From Gemmatimonadaceae bacterium (lineage in GTDB: Bacteria > Gemmatimonadota > Gemmatimonadetes > Gemmatimonadales > Gemmatimonadaceae), in the NCBI GenBank assembly GCA_016720905.1, contig JADKJT010000029.1, forward strand, positions 248,001 to 312,000: 64,000 nucleotides of DNA, in the 5' to 3' direction. Made by a program: the position numbers and the translations under genes. Under the pieces are notes generated by a model. The model saw only the letters and a program-made list of their open reading frames with translations, searched no databases and was not told the DNA's origin. This document shows, piece after piece, positions 52,690 through 60,837 of the stretch; the stretch's first letter is position 1, and each line of letters opens with the position of its first letter.

Positions 52690-52801
52690 CGCAACAATCA
52701 CGCAGCCGCCCGCGCTGCGCGCGTCGGTGATGATTGATTCGATGGACTCCAGCAGCGCACCCCGGGAAATGCGCACATTCCGCATCGGGGGCCGAAGGGT
52801 G

Positions 52802-52823
52802 GGTTGGGCGTCGCTGCCCAACC
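52802..52823 (-). other. 8-bp hairpin early in the infC leader
   Basis: GGTTGGGC and GCCCAACC form a perfect stem with a 6-base loop in the untranslated leader between the infC promoter and the attenuator-like hairpin. Confidence 0.35.
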
Positions 52824-52866
52824 GCTTCTCGGTTGTCGTACTTCTCAAACTACTGCTAACCGCTGA

Positions 52867-52894
52867 AACCTAGACGACTTAGGCCGAAGGTCAA
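52867..52894 (-). promoter_or_regulatory. Promoter of infC-rpmI-rplT operon
   Basis: TTGACC and TAGGTT are separated by 16 bases on the minus strand, just downstream of the metallo-hydrolase stop. It would give a leader of about 230 bases before infC. Confidence 0.5.
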
Positions 52895-52907
52895 GCCCCC
52901 ACGGACG

Positions 52908-53783
52908 CTACCCTGCCAACCGGTAGCCCTTGGCGTCCGCCGCCACCCGACCAAAGCCGGTGTGGGCGTCATGTTCAAACACCAGCTGCCAGTCGTCCCG
53001 CAGCGCCTCGGCCAGCAGCGCTCGCTTGGACTCAAGGGTCACCAGCGGCTCCACGTCGTACCCCATGATCCACGGCAGGGGCAGATGATGCGCGGTTGGC
53101 ACCACGTCGCCCAGGAAGCACAGCGTTTCGCCTCCCGACTTCAGGATGACGCTCTGATGGTGCGGGGTATGGCCGGGGGTCAATCGCACGCGGATTCCCG
53201 GACGGAGCTCCTGCTCCCCGTCGAGGAGATCAAAGCGACCGGCCGCGAAGATCGAATCCCAGTTGTGCGGGAAGTAACTAGCCGACGTTCGTTCGTTCGC
53301 CCGCAAGGCGTATTCGTATTCGCCACGTTGCACCACGTACCGGGCATTGGGAAACGCGGGCAGGATCTCGCCGGCCGCGTTCCGCCAGGTGTTTCCACCG
53401 GCGTGATCGAAGTGCAGATGCGTGTTGATCACCAGCGTCACATCGGCCGGGGCGAATCCTGCGCGTGCCATGCCTGCTTCCAGCGCGGTGCGTCCGGGAA
53501 GCCCGGCGTTCTCGATCGCGTAGATCTCGTGGAACTTGTCGGACTCCTTGTTTCCCGCCCCCGAGTCGATGAGCACCAGGCCGTCGTCATGCTCGATCAG
53601 CAGACAGCGCATGCCCATGGGAATCCGATTCTTCGCGTCGGCGGTAATGCGGCGTTCCCATAATGTCTTGGGAACCACGCCGAACATCGCCCCGCCGTCC
53701 AGTTGCTGGCCTCCCGCTTGAATGGCGTGAATACGCCATCGACCCAGCGTCCGGCTGTCGAGCAGTGGCTCCGGAAACGTCAC
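52908..53783 (-). CDS. Metallo-beta-lactamase-fold hydrolase
   Basis: The MBL zinc motif NTHLHFDHAGG has His122, His124, Asp126 and His127. Further metal ligands are the His in LTPGHTPHHQSVIL, the Asp in FLGDVVPT and the His in FEHDAHTGFGRV. The 291-residue length fits the quorum-lactonase/AhlD-like and MBL-fold quenching group, but AHL or other lactone specificity cannot be shown, so it is an MBL hydrolase of unknown substrate. Its GTG overlaps the exonuclease stop (GTGA). No signal peptide. Confidence 0.88.
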   Translation of the reverse strand: MTFPEPLLDSRTLGRWRIHAIQAGGQQLDGGAMFGVVPKTLWERRITADAKNRIPMGMRCLLIEHDDGLVLIDSGAGNKESDKFHEIYAIENAGLPGRTALEAGMARAGFAPADVTLVINTHLHFDHAGGNTWRNAAGEILPAFPNARYVVQRGEYEYALRANERTSASYFPHNWDSIFAAGRFDLLDGEQELRPGIRVRLTPGHTPHHQSVILKSGGETLCFLGDVVPTAHHLPLPWIMGYDVEPLVTLESKRALLAEALRDDWQLVFEHDAHTGFGRVAADAKGYRLAG

Positions 53784-54736
53784 GCGATATGATCCTCAAT
53801 GGCAGGAAGGGGAAACGCGCGACGACGACGATCCGACGCCGTCCGGCCGCGCCGTCGCATCGGCGACGCCAGTCGCGCCTCCAGCAGCGGCCACGAGGAG
53901 AGCCCCTCCTCCTCGGCGATACGAATCAGGCGTAACAACACGCGGGCCGTGGCCTCCGCATCCCCGCCCGCCCGATGTCGGGCGCCGACGTCTATCCCGA
54001 AATACCGCGTGACGTGGTCGAGCGATCGCCGAGCAAGCTGCGGCAGCAGCAACCGCGCCAAGCGCACGGTGCACAACCGCGGACCGGCCAGTCGCATGCC
54101 GCCGCGCGCCAACTCATCACTCACGAAGCGCCAATCAAACGACGCGTTGTGGGCGGTGAAAACATGCCCCGCCAGTCGGCTCGTCACTTGTTCGGCCACC
54201 TGACGAAACGGCGGCTGATCCTTGACCATGTCCCAGGTGATTTGCGTCAACGCCGTGATGTGCGCCGGGATCAGTCGTTCGGGATTCACCAGTTGCGAGT
54301 ATACCTCGACGATCTGACCGCCGTGCACACGCGCGATGGCAATTTCGGTCACCCGGTCCCCGCCGCTCGATCGGGTGCCGGTGGTTTCGACGTCCACAAC
54401 CGCGAATGACACGTCGGACAGGCCGTTCGGTGCGTCGCTCAACACCGTCGCCGACGGCCCTGAAGACGAAGTGGACAACGGCTCCGGTTGATCTCGCAAA
54501 GCCCAGTGGCCAGAGGGCAACTGCACGAACTCCTCATGACTGGTCAGCAAGGCCAACGCCATGCGTTCGGCCGCATCCGGCTGCAGGCGGTCCACTTGAC
54601 AGACGTCCCGCATGAGCGTGAGTGCGTCAAGCGGACCGGCCGCCAGTCGCTCGGCAGCTCGGGCCGACAGCGTCGTGGGGCGCCGTCCCACGACGGTGCC
54701 GAACGGACTGCGATTGGAAAGAGGTGTCACCGCCAT
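53780..54736 (-). CDS. DEDDh 3'-5' exonuclease (DNA polymerase III epsilon-like)
   Basis: An N-terminal ~105 residues of unknown fold (ARAAERLAAGPLDALTLMRDV, HEEFVQLPSGHWALRDQPEP) precede the exonuclease domain. This has Exo I VVDVETTG (Asp115, Glu117), Exo II AHNASFDWRFV and Exo III HRAGGDAEATARVLL (His, Asp). It resembles the DnaQ-like exonuclease half of UvrC-associated and PolC-type proteins. Whether it is the replicative epsilon subunit or a repair nuclease cannot be decided. It is divergent from rex and tightly coupled to the MBL gene downstream. Confidence 0.85.
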   Translation of the reverse strand: MAVTPLSNRSPFGTVVGRRPTTLSARAAERLAAGPLDALTLMRDVCQVDRLQPDAAERMALALLTSHEEFVQLPSGHWALRDQPEPLSTSSSGPSATVLSDAPNGLSDVSFAVVDVETTGTRSSGGDRVTEIAIARVHGGQIVEVYSQLVNPERLIPAHITALTQITWDMVKDQPPFRQVAEQVTSRLAGHVFTAHNASFDWRFVSDELARGGMRLAGPRLCTVRLARLLLPQLARRSLDHVTRYFGIDVGARHRAGGDAEATARVLLRLIRIAEEEGLSSWPLLEARLASPMRRRGRTASDRRRRAFPLPAIEDHIA

Positions 54737-54791
54737 GGCGGCAAGTTAGCGGGGGGGAGTGACTAGTAAATCGACGAGCGGCGACCTACCT

Positions 54792-54809
54792 TTGTGAAGA
54801 ATTTCACAA
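54792..54809 (+). promoter_or_regulatory. Rex operator (ROP site) upstream of rex
   Basis: The 18-base site TTGTGAAGAATTTCACAA is two perfect inverted half-sites, TTGTGAA and TTCACAA, around a 4-base spacer, matching the known Rex consensus TTGTGAAnnnnTTCACAA. It lies nine bases before the rex GTG start and overlaps a possible -10 (TACCTT, 54787-54792). Autoregulation by NADH/NAD ratio is expected. Confidence 0.85.
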
Positions 54810-54818
54810 GCTCTGCCC

Positions 54819-55460
54819 GTGAAGCGAATAGCCGACTCAACCGTTCGTCGCCTGTCGATGTATCTCCGCTATCTGGAGGCGCTCGACGTCAGCGGCCACA
54901 CTACCGCCTCCAGTGACGAGCTGGCTCAGCTTTGTCACACCACGCCCGCGCAAGTTCGCAAAGATCTGTCCTTTTTCGGATCTTTCGGCAAGCGCGGCCT
55001 TGGCTATCCCGTGCACGAACTCACGGCCCATCTGCGTGAGATTCTGGGGCTGGAACGCGAGTGGAAGATCGTGATCGTCGGCGCCGGAAAAATCGGTGCG
55101 GCGCTGGCCAATTATGATGGCTTCCGTCAGCGGGGCTTTCGTGTGCTGGGCGTGTACGACAACAGTCCGACCAAGATCGGCCACTCCTGGGGTGAGGAAG
55201 TGGTGCGTGATATGGCGCTTCTGGATGCCGATGTGCGCACCGAAGACTCGGTGATCGCGGTGCTGGCCATTCCGTCGGATGACGCGCAGTCGGTCGTGGA
55301 CCGTATCGTCGCGGCAGGCATCCGGGCCATTCTGAACTTCGCGCCGACTCAGGTGACGGTACCGCCGCACGTCTCGCTCAAGTCGGTCAACATGGCCATG
55401 GAGCTGGAGGGATTGTCGTTCGCCCTCACGAACAACTTCACGGATCGCGGCGCGGCGTAA
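54819..55460 (+). CDS. rex: Redox-sensing transcriptional repressor Rex
   Basis: Rex senses NADH/NAD and represses respiration and fermentation genes. Residues ~1-85 are the winged helix (SADELAQLCHTTPAQVRKDLSFFG is the recognition region). The Rossmann domain begins at ~90 with KIVIVGAGKIGAAL, and AVLAIPSDDAQSVVDRIVAAGIRAILNFAP and the end SFALTNNFTDR complete it. Length of 213 residues is typical. The GTG start follows a perfect operator. Its 3' end overlaps the convergent rsmA gene by 23 bases. Confidence 0.95.
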   Translation: MKRIADSTVRRLSMYLRYLEALDVSGHTTASSDELAQLCHTTPAQVRKDLSFFGSFGKRGLGYPVHELTAHLREILGLEREWKIVIVGAGKIGAALANYDGFRQRGFRVLGVYDNSPTKIGHSWGEEVVRDMALLDADVRTEDSVIAVLAIPSDDAQSVVDRIVAAGIRAILNFAPTQVTVPPHVSLKSVNMAMELEGLSFALTNNFTDRGAA

Positions 55461-56301
55461 GCAGCGGTTCCAACGCACGAACCAGTCGCGCGAAGTCTTC
55501 CGCCGTGAGCACCTCCGGGCGCAGATCCGTGGTCAGTCCGCACGACGCAATGACTGCGGCGGCTCGGTCGGGATCGAGCGCCGTGACCGTGCGGATGACA
55601 CGCACCAGCTGCTTCCGCCGCAGCCCGAATGCCGCCTGCACAAACGCGCGAAAGCGCGCTTCGAGTACCGCGTCGATGGCCGGAATGGCGCGCGGCGTGA
55701 CACGCACGACCGCCGACTCAACGGTCGGGGCCGGCTGAAAGGCGGACGGCGCGACTCGCCGTACCATCTCGACCTCGGCAACAGCCTGCACGTTGACGCT
55801 CAACGCCCCGTAGATCTTGTCACCGGGTGGGGCCGCGAGCCGATCAGCGACTTCTTTCTGCACCAGATACACGGCCACGTCGGGACGCGGGACCTGCAGC
55901 GCATGAAAGATGATCGGTGTGGTGATGTAGTACGGCACGTTGCCAGCCAGCACGAATGGTCCATCGGCCAGCGAGGCCAACGACACACTCAACACGTCGG
56001 CCTCCACGATTTCGACGTGCGGTTGACCGGCATATCGCGCCCGTAAGTGGGCGACGAGATCTCGATCCACTTCAACCGCAACGACGCGCGCCGCCCGTTC
56101 GACGAGGCGATCGGTCAGGATGCCGCGACCCGGCCCGATCTCCACCACGGTCTTGCCATCGAGCGGCCCCAACGCCTTGACAATCGCGTCAAGCACGCGC
56201 GTGTCCTTCAGGAAATGCTGACCGAATCGCTTTCGCGCCGGAGGCAGTCTGGGTGCGACGAATCCGGTGGATGCGGCGGGGCGATGCCGGTGCTGGCTCA
56301 C
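55438..56301 (-). CDS. rsmA: 16S rRNA dimethyladenosine transferase (KsgA)
   Basis: Dimethylates A1518 and A1519 of 16S rRNA. Motifs: ARKRFGQHFLKDTRVLDAIV near residue 24, SAM loop VVEIGPGRGILTDRLVE near 51, and the catalytic NVPYYITTPIIFHAL near 112. PSAFQPAPTVESAVVRV and an AFGLRRKQLVRVI region follow. Length of 287 residues is normal. The GTG start overlaps the stop of the PP2C phosphatase gene (GTGA), and the frame upstream of it lies in that gene. Confidence 0.95.
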   Translation of the reverse strand: MSQHRHRPAASTGFVAPRLPPARKRFGQHFLKDTRVLDAIVKALGPLDGKTVVEIGPGRGILTDRLVERAARVVAVEVDRDLVAHLRARYAGQPHVEIVEADVLSVSLASLADGPFVLAGNVPYYITTPIIFHALQVPRPDVAVYLVQKEVADRLAAPPGDKIYGALSVNVQAVAEVEMVRRVAPSAFQPAPTVESAVVRVTPRAIPAIDAVLEARFRAFVQAAFGLRRKQLVRVIRTVTALDPDRAAAVIASCGLTTDLRPEVLTAEDFARLVRALEPLLTPRRDP

Positions 56302-57953
56302 GCGGGTCGATCCACAATCACCGCCGCCAGGTCGTCGCGCAGCGGCGTGCCGACCACATGCCCCTCGACCAGCCGGACCAGCTGACTGAGCATCTCGTCC
56401 GGTGTTTCGCCCTGATTCATCGCAGCCAGCAATTCCAGAATTCGCCGCTCGCCGAGTCGCGCATCGCGCGCATCCAACGCATCCGGCAACCCATCGGTGA
56501 ACAACACCACCCGGTCCCCTGGTCGCCAGGCCATCACGCACTCCTCGATAGCGGCGTCGCTGAACCCGATGGGTGGCGCAATCGCGGCCAGACGCGTGCA
56601 GTCGCCATCCCGTCCGACACGGAACGCATGGGGATGTCCGGCGTTGGCAAACCGGATCTCCCCGACCCGGCTGTCGATGACGACATAGCACAGGGTCAAC
56701 GACATCTCCGTCGAGTCCAGTTCATCGGCCAGTGAACGCCGGACGGCTTCCACGGCAATCGATGGATCAAACGCGGCCTGCACGTGAATGGCGACCGCGC
56801 TCAGCGCGAGGGCCATGACAAGGGCGGCCTGATAGCCATGGCCGGCGACATCGCCCACCAGCACGCCGGTGCGATCTTTATCGAGACGGGCGAGCAGAAA
56901 GAAATCGCCACCGACGCTTTCTGCGGGCACCACGCGCGCGGCCGCCCGCGCCTCAGGCGCGACCACCGTGGTGCGCGGCAACAGCTTCAACTGCAGATCG
57001 TGCGCCAGCCGCATCTCGCGCTCGAGTTGCTGTCGCTCAACGGCCGCGCGTACCAGCGACGCGTTGTGCATGGCCGTACCGATCTGCGTCCCGATGGCGT
57101 TCGCCAGCTTTCGATCGCCAGCGTTGAACGAGGCGCCCGCACGATGTCCACCGAGCACCAGAACACCCAACGGCACGGCGCCGACGCTCTCCAGCAGCGC
57201 CGCATTCGGGCGGCGCGTCGTGATTGCCGGATGGGGTCCGGTGATGCCGATTCCGGTGCTGGGACGCGTTATCGCCACCGCCAGCAGGGCGTCACCATCC
57301 GCACCGAGGACGGGATCGGCTTCGCGCGCCGCCGCGCCGTCTTCCGTACAGGCGGTGCCGGTGCGAAACGCCCGTGCGGCGATATGCGACGGCGAGTCGA
57401 GTGCAACGGACGGATAGGCCGTCTCGCCAAGGCCCAACGTCGCGATTGCCGTGAGCCGCGTCTGGGCCCGAGTGGTCCGGAGAAACACCGCGCGGGTGGC
57501 ACCCACCGTCATGGCAAACTCACGCAACAGCGTGTCGGCCACGCTCTCCACCGATGTCGTCCCACCCAGCAGTTCACTGATCGCATAGAGGAGATTGATC
57601 TCCTCGTACCGTCCAACGAGTTCATGGGCTGCGCCATCACGCTCGTGCGCCAGGCGAAGCACCAGCGGAATCAGTCGGCCCAGCAATCGATTGGACTCTT
57701 CCGAAGCGCCAGGCTCCACGATCAGCCAACCCACGCTGTCACCGGTGTTGGCCAAATGCGCCACCAAGCCGTTTGAGCGCGCCCAACTCGGGACATCCCA
57801 GGCATTCCATCCGCTGCCGCTGCGCGTTCCGAAGGTCATCGACGACGCGCCCAAGAGCGTTGGCATGCTGCCAGCGTCACGGCGCTCCCACAACGCCGCC
57901 TCGCGCCCGGTGGCCTCATGGAACGCGGCCAGAAGGGCGGCGACCTCGTTCAT
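56298..57953 (-). CDS. RsbU-type PP2C serine phosphatase with GAF-like sensor domain
   Basis: A 551-residue protein with an N-terminal region of unknown fold, a GAF-like domain at ~120-305 (INLLYAISELLGGTTSVESVADTLLREFAMTVGATRAVFLR) and a short coil. A C-terminal SpoIIE/PP2C phosphatase domain covers about residues 325-551: ESVGGDFF, TGVLVGDVAGHGYQAALVMA, FANAGHPHAFRVG and GDRVVLFTDGLPDALD, with the metal-binding Asp/Gly pattern intact. In the RsbU role it dephosphorylates a STAS anti-anti-sigma factor, releasing a sigma factor. The STAS and kinase partners lie immediately upstream. The ATG overlaps the RsbW stop. Confidence 0.9.
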   Translation of the reverse strand: MNEVAALLAAFHEATGREAALWERRDAGSMPTLLGASSMTFGTRSGSGWNAWDVPSWARSNGLVAHLANTGDSVGWLIVEPGASEESNRLLGRLIPLVLRLAHERDGAAHELVGRYEEINLLYAISELLGGTTSVESVADTLLREFAMTVGATRAVFLRTTRAQTRLTAIATLGLGETAYPSVALDSPSHIAARAFRTGTACTEDGAAAREADPVLGADGDALLAVAITRPSTGIGITGPHPAITTRRPNAALLESVGAVPLGVLVLGGHRAGASFNAGDRKLANAIGTQIGTAMHNASLVRAAVERQQLEREMRLAHDLQLKLLPRTTVVAPEARAAARVVPAESVGGDFFLLARLDKDRTGVLVGDVAGHGYQAALVMALALSAVAIHVQAAFDPSIAVEAVRRSLADELDSTEMSLTLCYVVIDSRVGEIRFANAGHPHAFRVGRDGDCTRLAAIAPPIGFSDAAIEECVMAWRPGDRVVLFTDGLPDALDARDARLGERRILELLAAMNQGETPDEMLSQLVRLVEGHVVGTPLRDDLAAVIVDRPA

Positions 57954-58414
57954 GCGCGCTGGAGGATCAGGCGCAGCGTGTGCCCATGCACGGTACCGGG
58001 AATCAGGTTCTCCACGTGATCCATCAGCGACCGCATCAGGAACAGTCCACGGCCGTCCTCGCGTTCCAGCCAGTCCGCGTCGTCCGGATGTCCCTGCGCG
58101 GCGTCCAGATCGAATCCGCCACCTTCGTCCGAGACCTCGACGATCAACCGCTGCGTCTCGAGTGCGGCGGTGATGTGGACGCGCCGTTCCCGCTCGCAGC
58201 CATTGCCACGCAGGATGGCATTTGACAGCGCTTCCGTGATGGCCACTGGAATGTTCAGGCGACATTGTCGCGGCGAGAATCCGGCCGCGCGACACAGCGC
58301 CTGCACGGTTTCCACGATCGGCGTGATGGCGTGCACGTCGGACTCGATCGTCCATTCACGGCGCTCGATCAGCACGGGGGTGCGCACCGGTTGGCGAGGT
58401 GACCGTGCCGCCAT
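57950..58414 (-). CDS. RsbW-type anti-sigma factor / serine kinase (HATPase)
   Basis: A 154-residue GHKL ATPase-fold protein. N box: LNIPVAITEALSNAILRGN; G1 box: VEVSDEGGGFDLDAAQ; G2: DGRGLFLMRSLMDHVEN. It should bind an alternative sigma factor and phosphorylate the STAS protein encoded just upstream. The ATG at 58414 gives a basic leader (MAARSPRQPVRTPV). A longer frame to 58471 runs into the STAS gene. It lies four bases after the STAS stop. The target sigma factor is not in this window. Confidence 0.88.
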   Translation of the reverse strand: MAARSPRQPVRTPVLIERREWTIESDVHAITPIVETVQALCRAAGFSPRQCRLNIPVAITEALSNAILRGNGCERERRVHITAALETQRLIVEVSDEGGGFDLDAAQGHPDDADWLEREDGRGLFLMRSLMDHVENLIPGTVHGHTLRLILQRA

Positions 58415-58418
58415 GGAA

Positions 58419-58751
58419 TCAGGCGCCCGCGAACGCGGCGTCGCGCGAGGCAAACAACGGGAAGAGCGCATCGAGGCGCGTCAATTCAAACAGGGTGCGC
58501 AGGTCATCATTCAACCCGGTCAGCCGCAGGTCGCCGTTCTGTTCGCGCAGCCGCTTGCCAAGGGACACCAAGGCACCAAGTCCGGAACTGTCGATGTACG
58601 CCGCGCGCGTGAAGTCGATGACCACCAAGCGCACCCCCTGCTCCACTTCGTCGAGGATCGCCTGCTTGAACTCCTGGCGGTTGCCGACAACTAATTGTCC
58701 GTCAACCTCGACCAGCAGCTGATCATCGGTACGTGCGAGAAGGAAGCTCAT
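58419..58751 (-). CDS. STAS domain anti-anti-sigma factor (RsbV/SpoIIAA-like)
   Basis: A 110-residue STAS protein. LVVIDFTRAAYIDSSGLGALVSLGKRLREQNGDLRL carries the phosphorylatable serine in DSSGLG. It is the partner-switch substrate of the kinase and PP2C phosphatase encoded directly downstream, all in one cluster. The ATG lies 22 bases after the pta stop, so the whole unit may be transcribed with pta. Confidence 0.92.
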   Translation of the reverse strand: MSFLLARTDDQLLVEVDGQLVVGNRQEFKQAILDEVEQGVRLVVIDFTRAAYIDSSGLGALVSLGKRLREQNGDLRLTGLNDDLRTLFELTRLDALFPLFASRDAAFAGA

Positions 58752-58773
58752 GGTATGTCTGGAAGGCGAATGG

Positions 58774-59799
58774 TCACCCGGCCACTACGGGCGCCGGGAC
58801 CGGTGCGGCCGCTTGTAGCGCGGCGATGGCGGCCACATGAACAATGTCATCGGCGGTGGCCCCCCGGGACAAGTCACTGCATGGACGGGCGAGCCCCTGC
58901 AGGATGGGTCCGATCGCCGTCGCGCCCGCCAGACGTTGCACCAGCTTGTAGCTGATGTTGCCGGCGTCGAGTGAAGGAAACACGAGAATGTTGGCTCGTC
59001 CGGCCGCCGCTTCACCCGGGGCCTTGCGGCGCGCAATCGCCGGCATCAGCGCCGCGTCCCCCTGCAGTTCACCCGAGACCTCAAGGTCGGGCGCCTCACT
59101 GCGGATCAGCGCGAGGGCATCCCGGACTTTGCTGATCGACGGGCCGTCAGCACTGCCGCGGGTACTGTACGACAAGAGGGCGACTCTCGGCTCGTCACCG
59201 ACAATTCGCCGACGGTCAATCGCTGCCGCCAGGGCAATGTCGGCCAGTTGCTGCGGCGTCGGATCGGGCACCACGGCGCAGTCGGTGAACGTCAACACTT
59301 CGCTGCCGTTGTCGCGAAACTCCGGCACGACCATGTAAAACGACGAGGAGACGGTACGCGCCCCGCTGGAGGCGCCAACCGTCCACAGTGCCGCCCGCAG
59401 CACTTCCGCGGTCGTATGCACGGCGCCGGCCACGCAACCATCGGCGTGGCCCAGCGCGACCAATGCATCGGCAAAATACAGCGGGTCGCGGGCAAGTTGT
59501 TCGGCCGCGGCGGCGCTCAGACCCTTGGCTCCGCGGCGAGCCAGCAGGTGCGCCACCACGTCCGGCAGGCGCGCATCGCTGAGCGGGTCGATCATGCTTG
59601 CGCCACGCGCGGGCACCGGCCCGGTTGCCGAATCACCGCGCCGCACCAACACGGCATTGACCGATCCGCGTTTGGTCAGCTCCACCACCGCCTGCACCGT
59701 ACGGAGATCAGTCGCCTCCGGGAACAGGATGGTCCGTCGCGACGCCGCGGCGCGGCGATGCACGTCCTCAAGGAACGCCGAGGTGCCGGCTTGGGACAC
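58774..59799 (-). CDS. pta: Phosphate acetyltransferase
   Basis: Interconverts acetyl-CoA and acetyl phosphate. The 341-residue short-form protein starts with ASRRTILFPEATDLRTVQAV. Family regions include DPLYFADALVALGHADGCVAGAVHTTAEVLRAAL, FTDCAVVPDPTPQQLADIA, VALLSYSTRGSA, ELQGDAAL and the C-terminal LVFPSLDAGNISYKLVQRLAGATAIGPILQG. It could be a phosphate butyryltransferase-like relative, but the pattern fits Pta. It lies between coaD and the STAS gene. Confidence 0.92.
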   Translation of the reverse strand: MSQAGTSAFLEDVHRRAAASRRTILFPEATDLRTVQAVVELTKRGSVNAVLVRRGDSATGPVPARGASMIDPLSDARLPDVVAHLLARRGAKGLSAAAAEQLARDPLYFADALVALGHADGCVAGAVHTTAEVLRAALWTVGASSGARTVSSSFYMVVPEFRDNGSEVLTFTDCAVVPDPTPQQLADIALAAAIDRRRIVGDEPRVALLSYSTRGSADGPSISKVRDALALIRSEAPDLEVSGELQGDAALMPAIARRKAPGEAAAGRANILVFPSLDAGNISYKLVQRLAGATAIGPILQGLARPCSDLSRGATADDIVHVAAIAALQAAAPVPAPVVAG

Positions 59800-59804
59800 G
59801 ATCG

Positions 59805-60311
59805 TCAGCGCGCGAAGCGCTCGCGCAGCGCGCGCTCCACGCGCGGATGCACGAGCTGGCTGACATGGCCACCGAACCGCGCCACCTCGCGGACGATACT
59901 CGAACTGATGTAGGTCGTGTCGAGCGACGGCGCCATGAACACCGTTTCCAGCGTCGGGAAGAGATGCCGATTCATCAGCGCCATCTGAAACTCGTACTCG
60001 AAGTCGCTGACCGCGCGCAGGCCGCGGACGTTGACGCAGGCCCCCACTTCGCGCGCGAAATCCACCAGCAAGCCACTAAACGCGCGCACCTCGATGCGCG
60101 GATCGTTGCCGGTCACGTCGCGAATGAAGCCCACGCGCTCCTCCACCGTGAACAACGGGACCTTCGTGAGGTTTGTGGTGACGCCAACGACCAACCGGTC
60201 CGCGAAGGTGAACGTGCGCTGGATCAGGTCCTCGTGTCCGTGCGTCACAGGATCGAAGGAACCGGCGTAGAGGGCGATGCGCTCGCCACTGGTTGGAGGC
60301 AGCACGGTCAC
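59805..60311 (-). CDS. coaD: Phosphopantetheine adenylyltransferase
   Basis: Penultimate enzyme of coenzyme A synthesis. The nucleotidyltransferase motif ALYAGSFDPVTHGHEDLIQR is at residues ~13-32 (T/HxGH), with the active region RGLRAVSDFEYEFQMALMNRHL and the second signature TTYISSSIVREVARFGG. Length of 168 residues is normal. Its GTG overlaps the rsmD stop (GTGA), the common rsmD-coaD pair. Confidence 0.95.
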   Translation of the reverse strand: MTVLPPTSGERIALYAGSFDPVTHGHEDLIQRTFTFADRLVVGVTTNLTKVPLFTVEERVGFIRDVTGNDPRIEVRAFSGLLVDFAREVGACVNVRGLRAVSDFEYEFQMALMNRHLFPTLETVFMAPSLDTTYISSSIVREVARFGGHVSQLVHPRVERALRERFAR

Positions 60312-60832
60312 GGGTCGGCGGTGCGGTAGAAGGTGAGCGAGGTGGCCCCGTAACGGCGGGTGTGTCCCGGTGCGGGCATGGACAGCGTGGTGGGATGCTC
60401 AAGGCCAAGCACCGCCGCAAACGGGGTATCGAGCCACGCCTGCACGATTTGCATCGCCGTGTCCGTGGCATAGGGAGGGTCAGCGAATGCGATATCGTAC
60501 GCGAGGGGACGGAGGCGGCGGACGAACGCCACGGCATCGTCGCGATGCACGACGGCTCCGACATGGCCACCGAGGTGATCGAGGTTGGCCTGTATCATGT
60601 CCAGCGAGCGCGGCGCATTCTCGACGAAATCGCACGAGGCCGCTCCACGCGAGAGCGCCTCAAGCCCCAGCGCGCCACTGCCTGCGCACAGGTCGAGCAC
60701 GCGCGCCTCCGGCAACAGGCTGTGCACGATACTCATCCACGATTCGCGCACGCGGTCACCGGTCGGGCGCACCTGCTCTCCCGACGGTGCCTCGATTCGT
60801 CGACCACGCCAGCGTCCCGCCACAATGCGCAT
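60308..60832 (-). CDS. rsmD: 16S rRNA (guanine(966)-N2)-methyltransferase
   Basis: SAM methyltransferase modifying G966. Motifs: MRIVAGRWRGRRIEAPSGEQVRPTGDRVRESWMSIV at the N-terminus, VLDLCAGSGALGLEALSRGA near residue 44, and catalytic FADPPY near 118. Length of 174 residues is normal. It ends overlapping coaD and begins five bases after the recJ stop. Confidence 0.94.
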   Translation of the reverse strand: MRIVAGRWRGRRIEAPSGEQVRPTGDRVRESWMSIVHSLLPEARVLDLCAGSGALGLEALSRGAASCDFVENAPRSLDMIQANLDHLGGHVGAVVHRDDAVAFVRRLRPLAYDIAFADPPYATDTAMQIVQAWLDTPFAAVLGLEHPTTLSMPAPGHTRRYGATSLTFYRTADP

Positions 60833-60837
60833 GGAAG

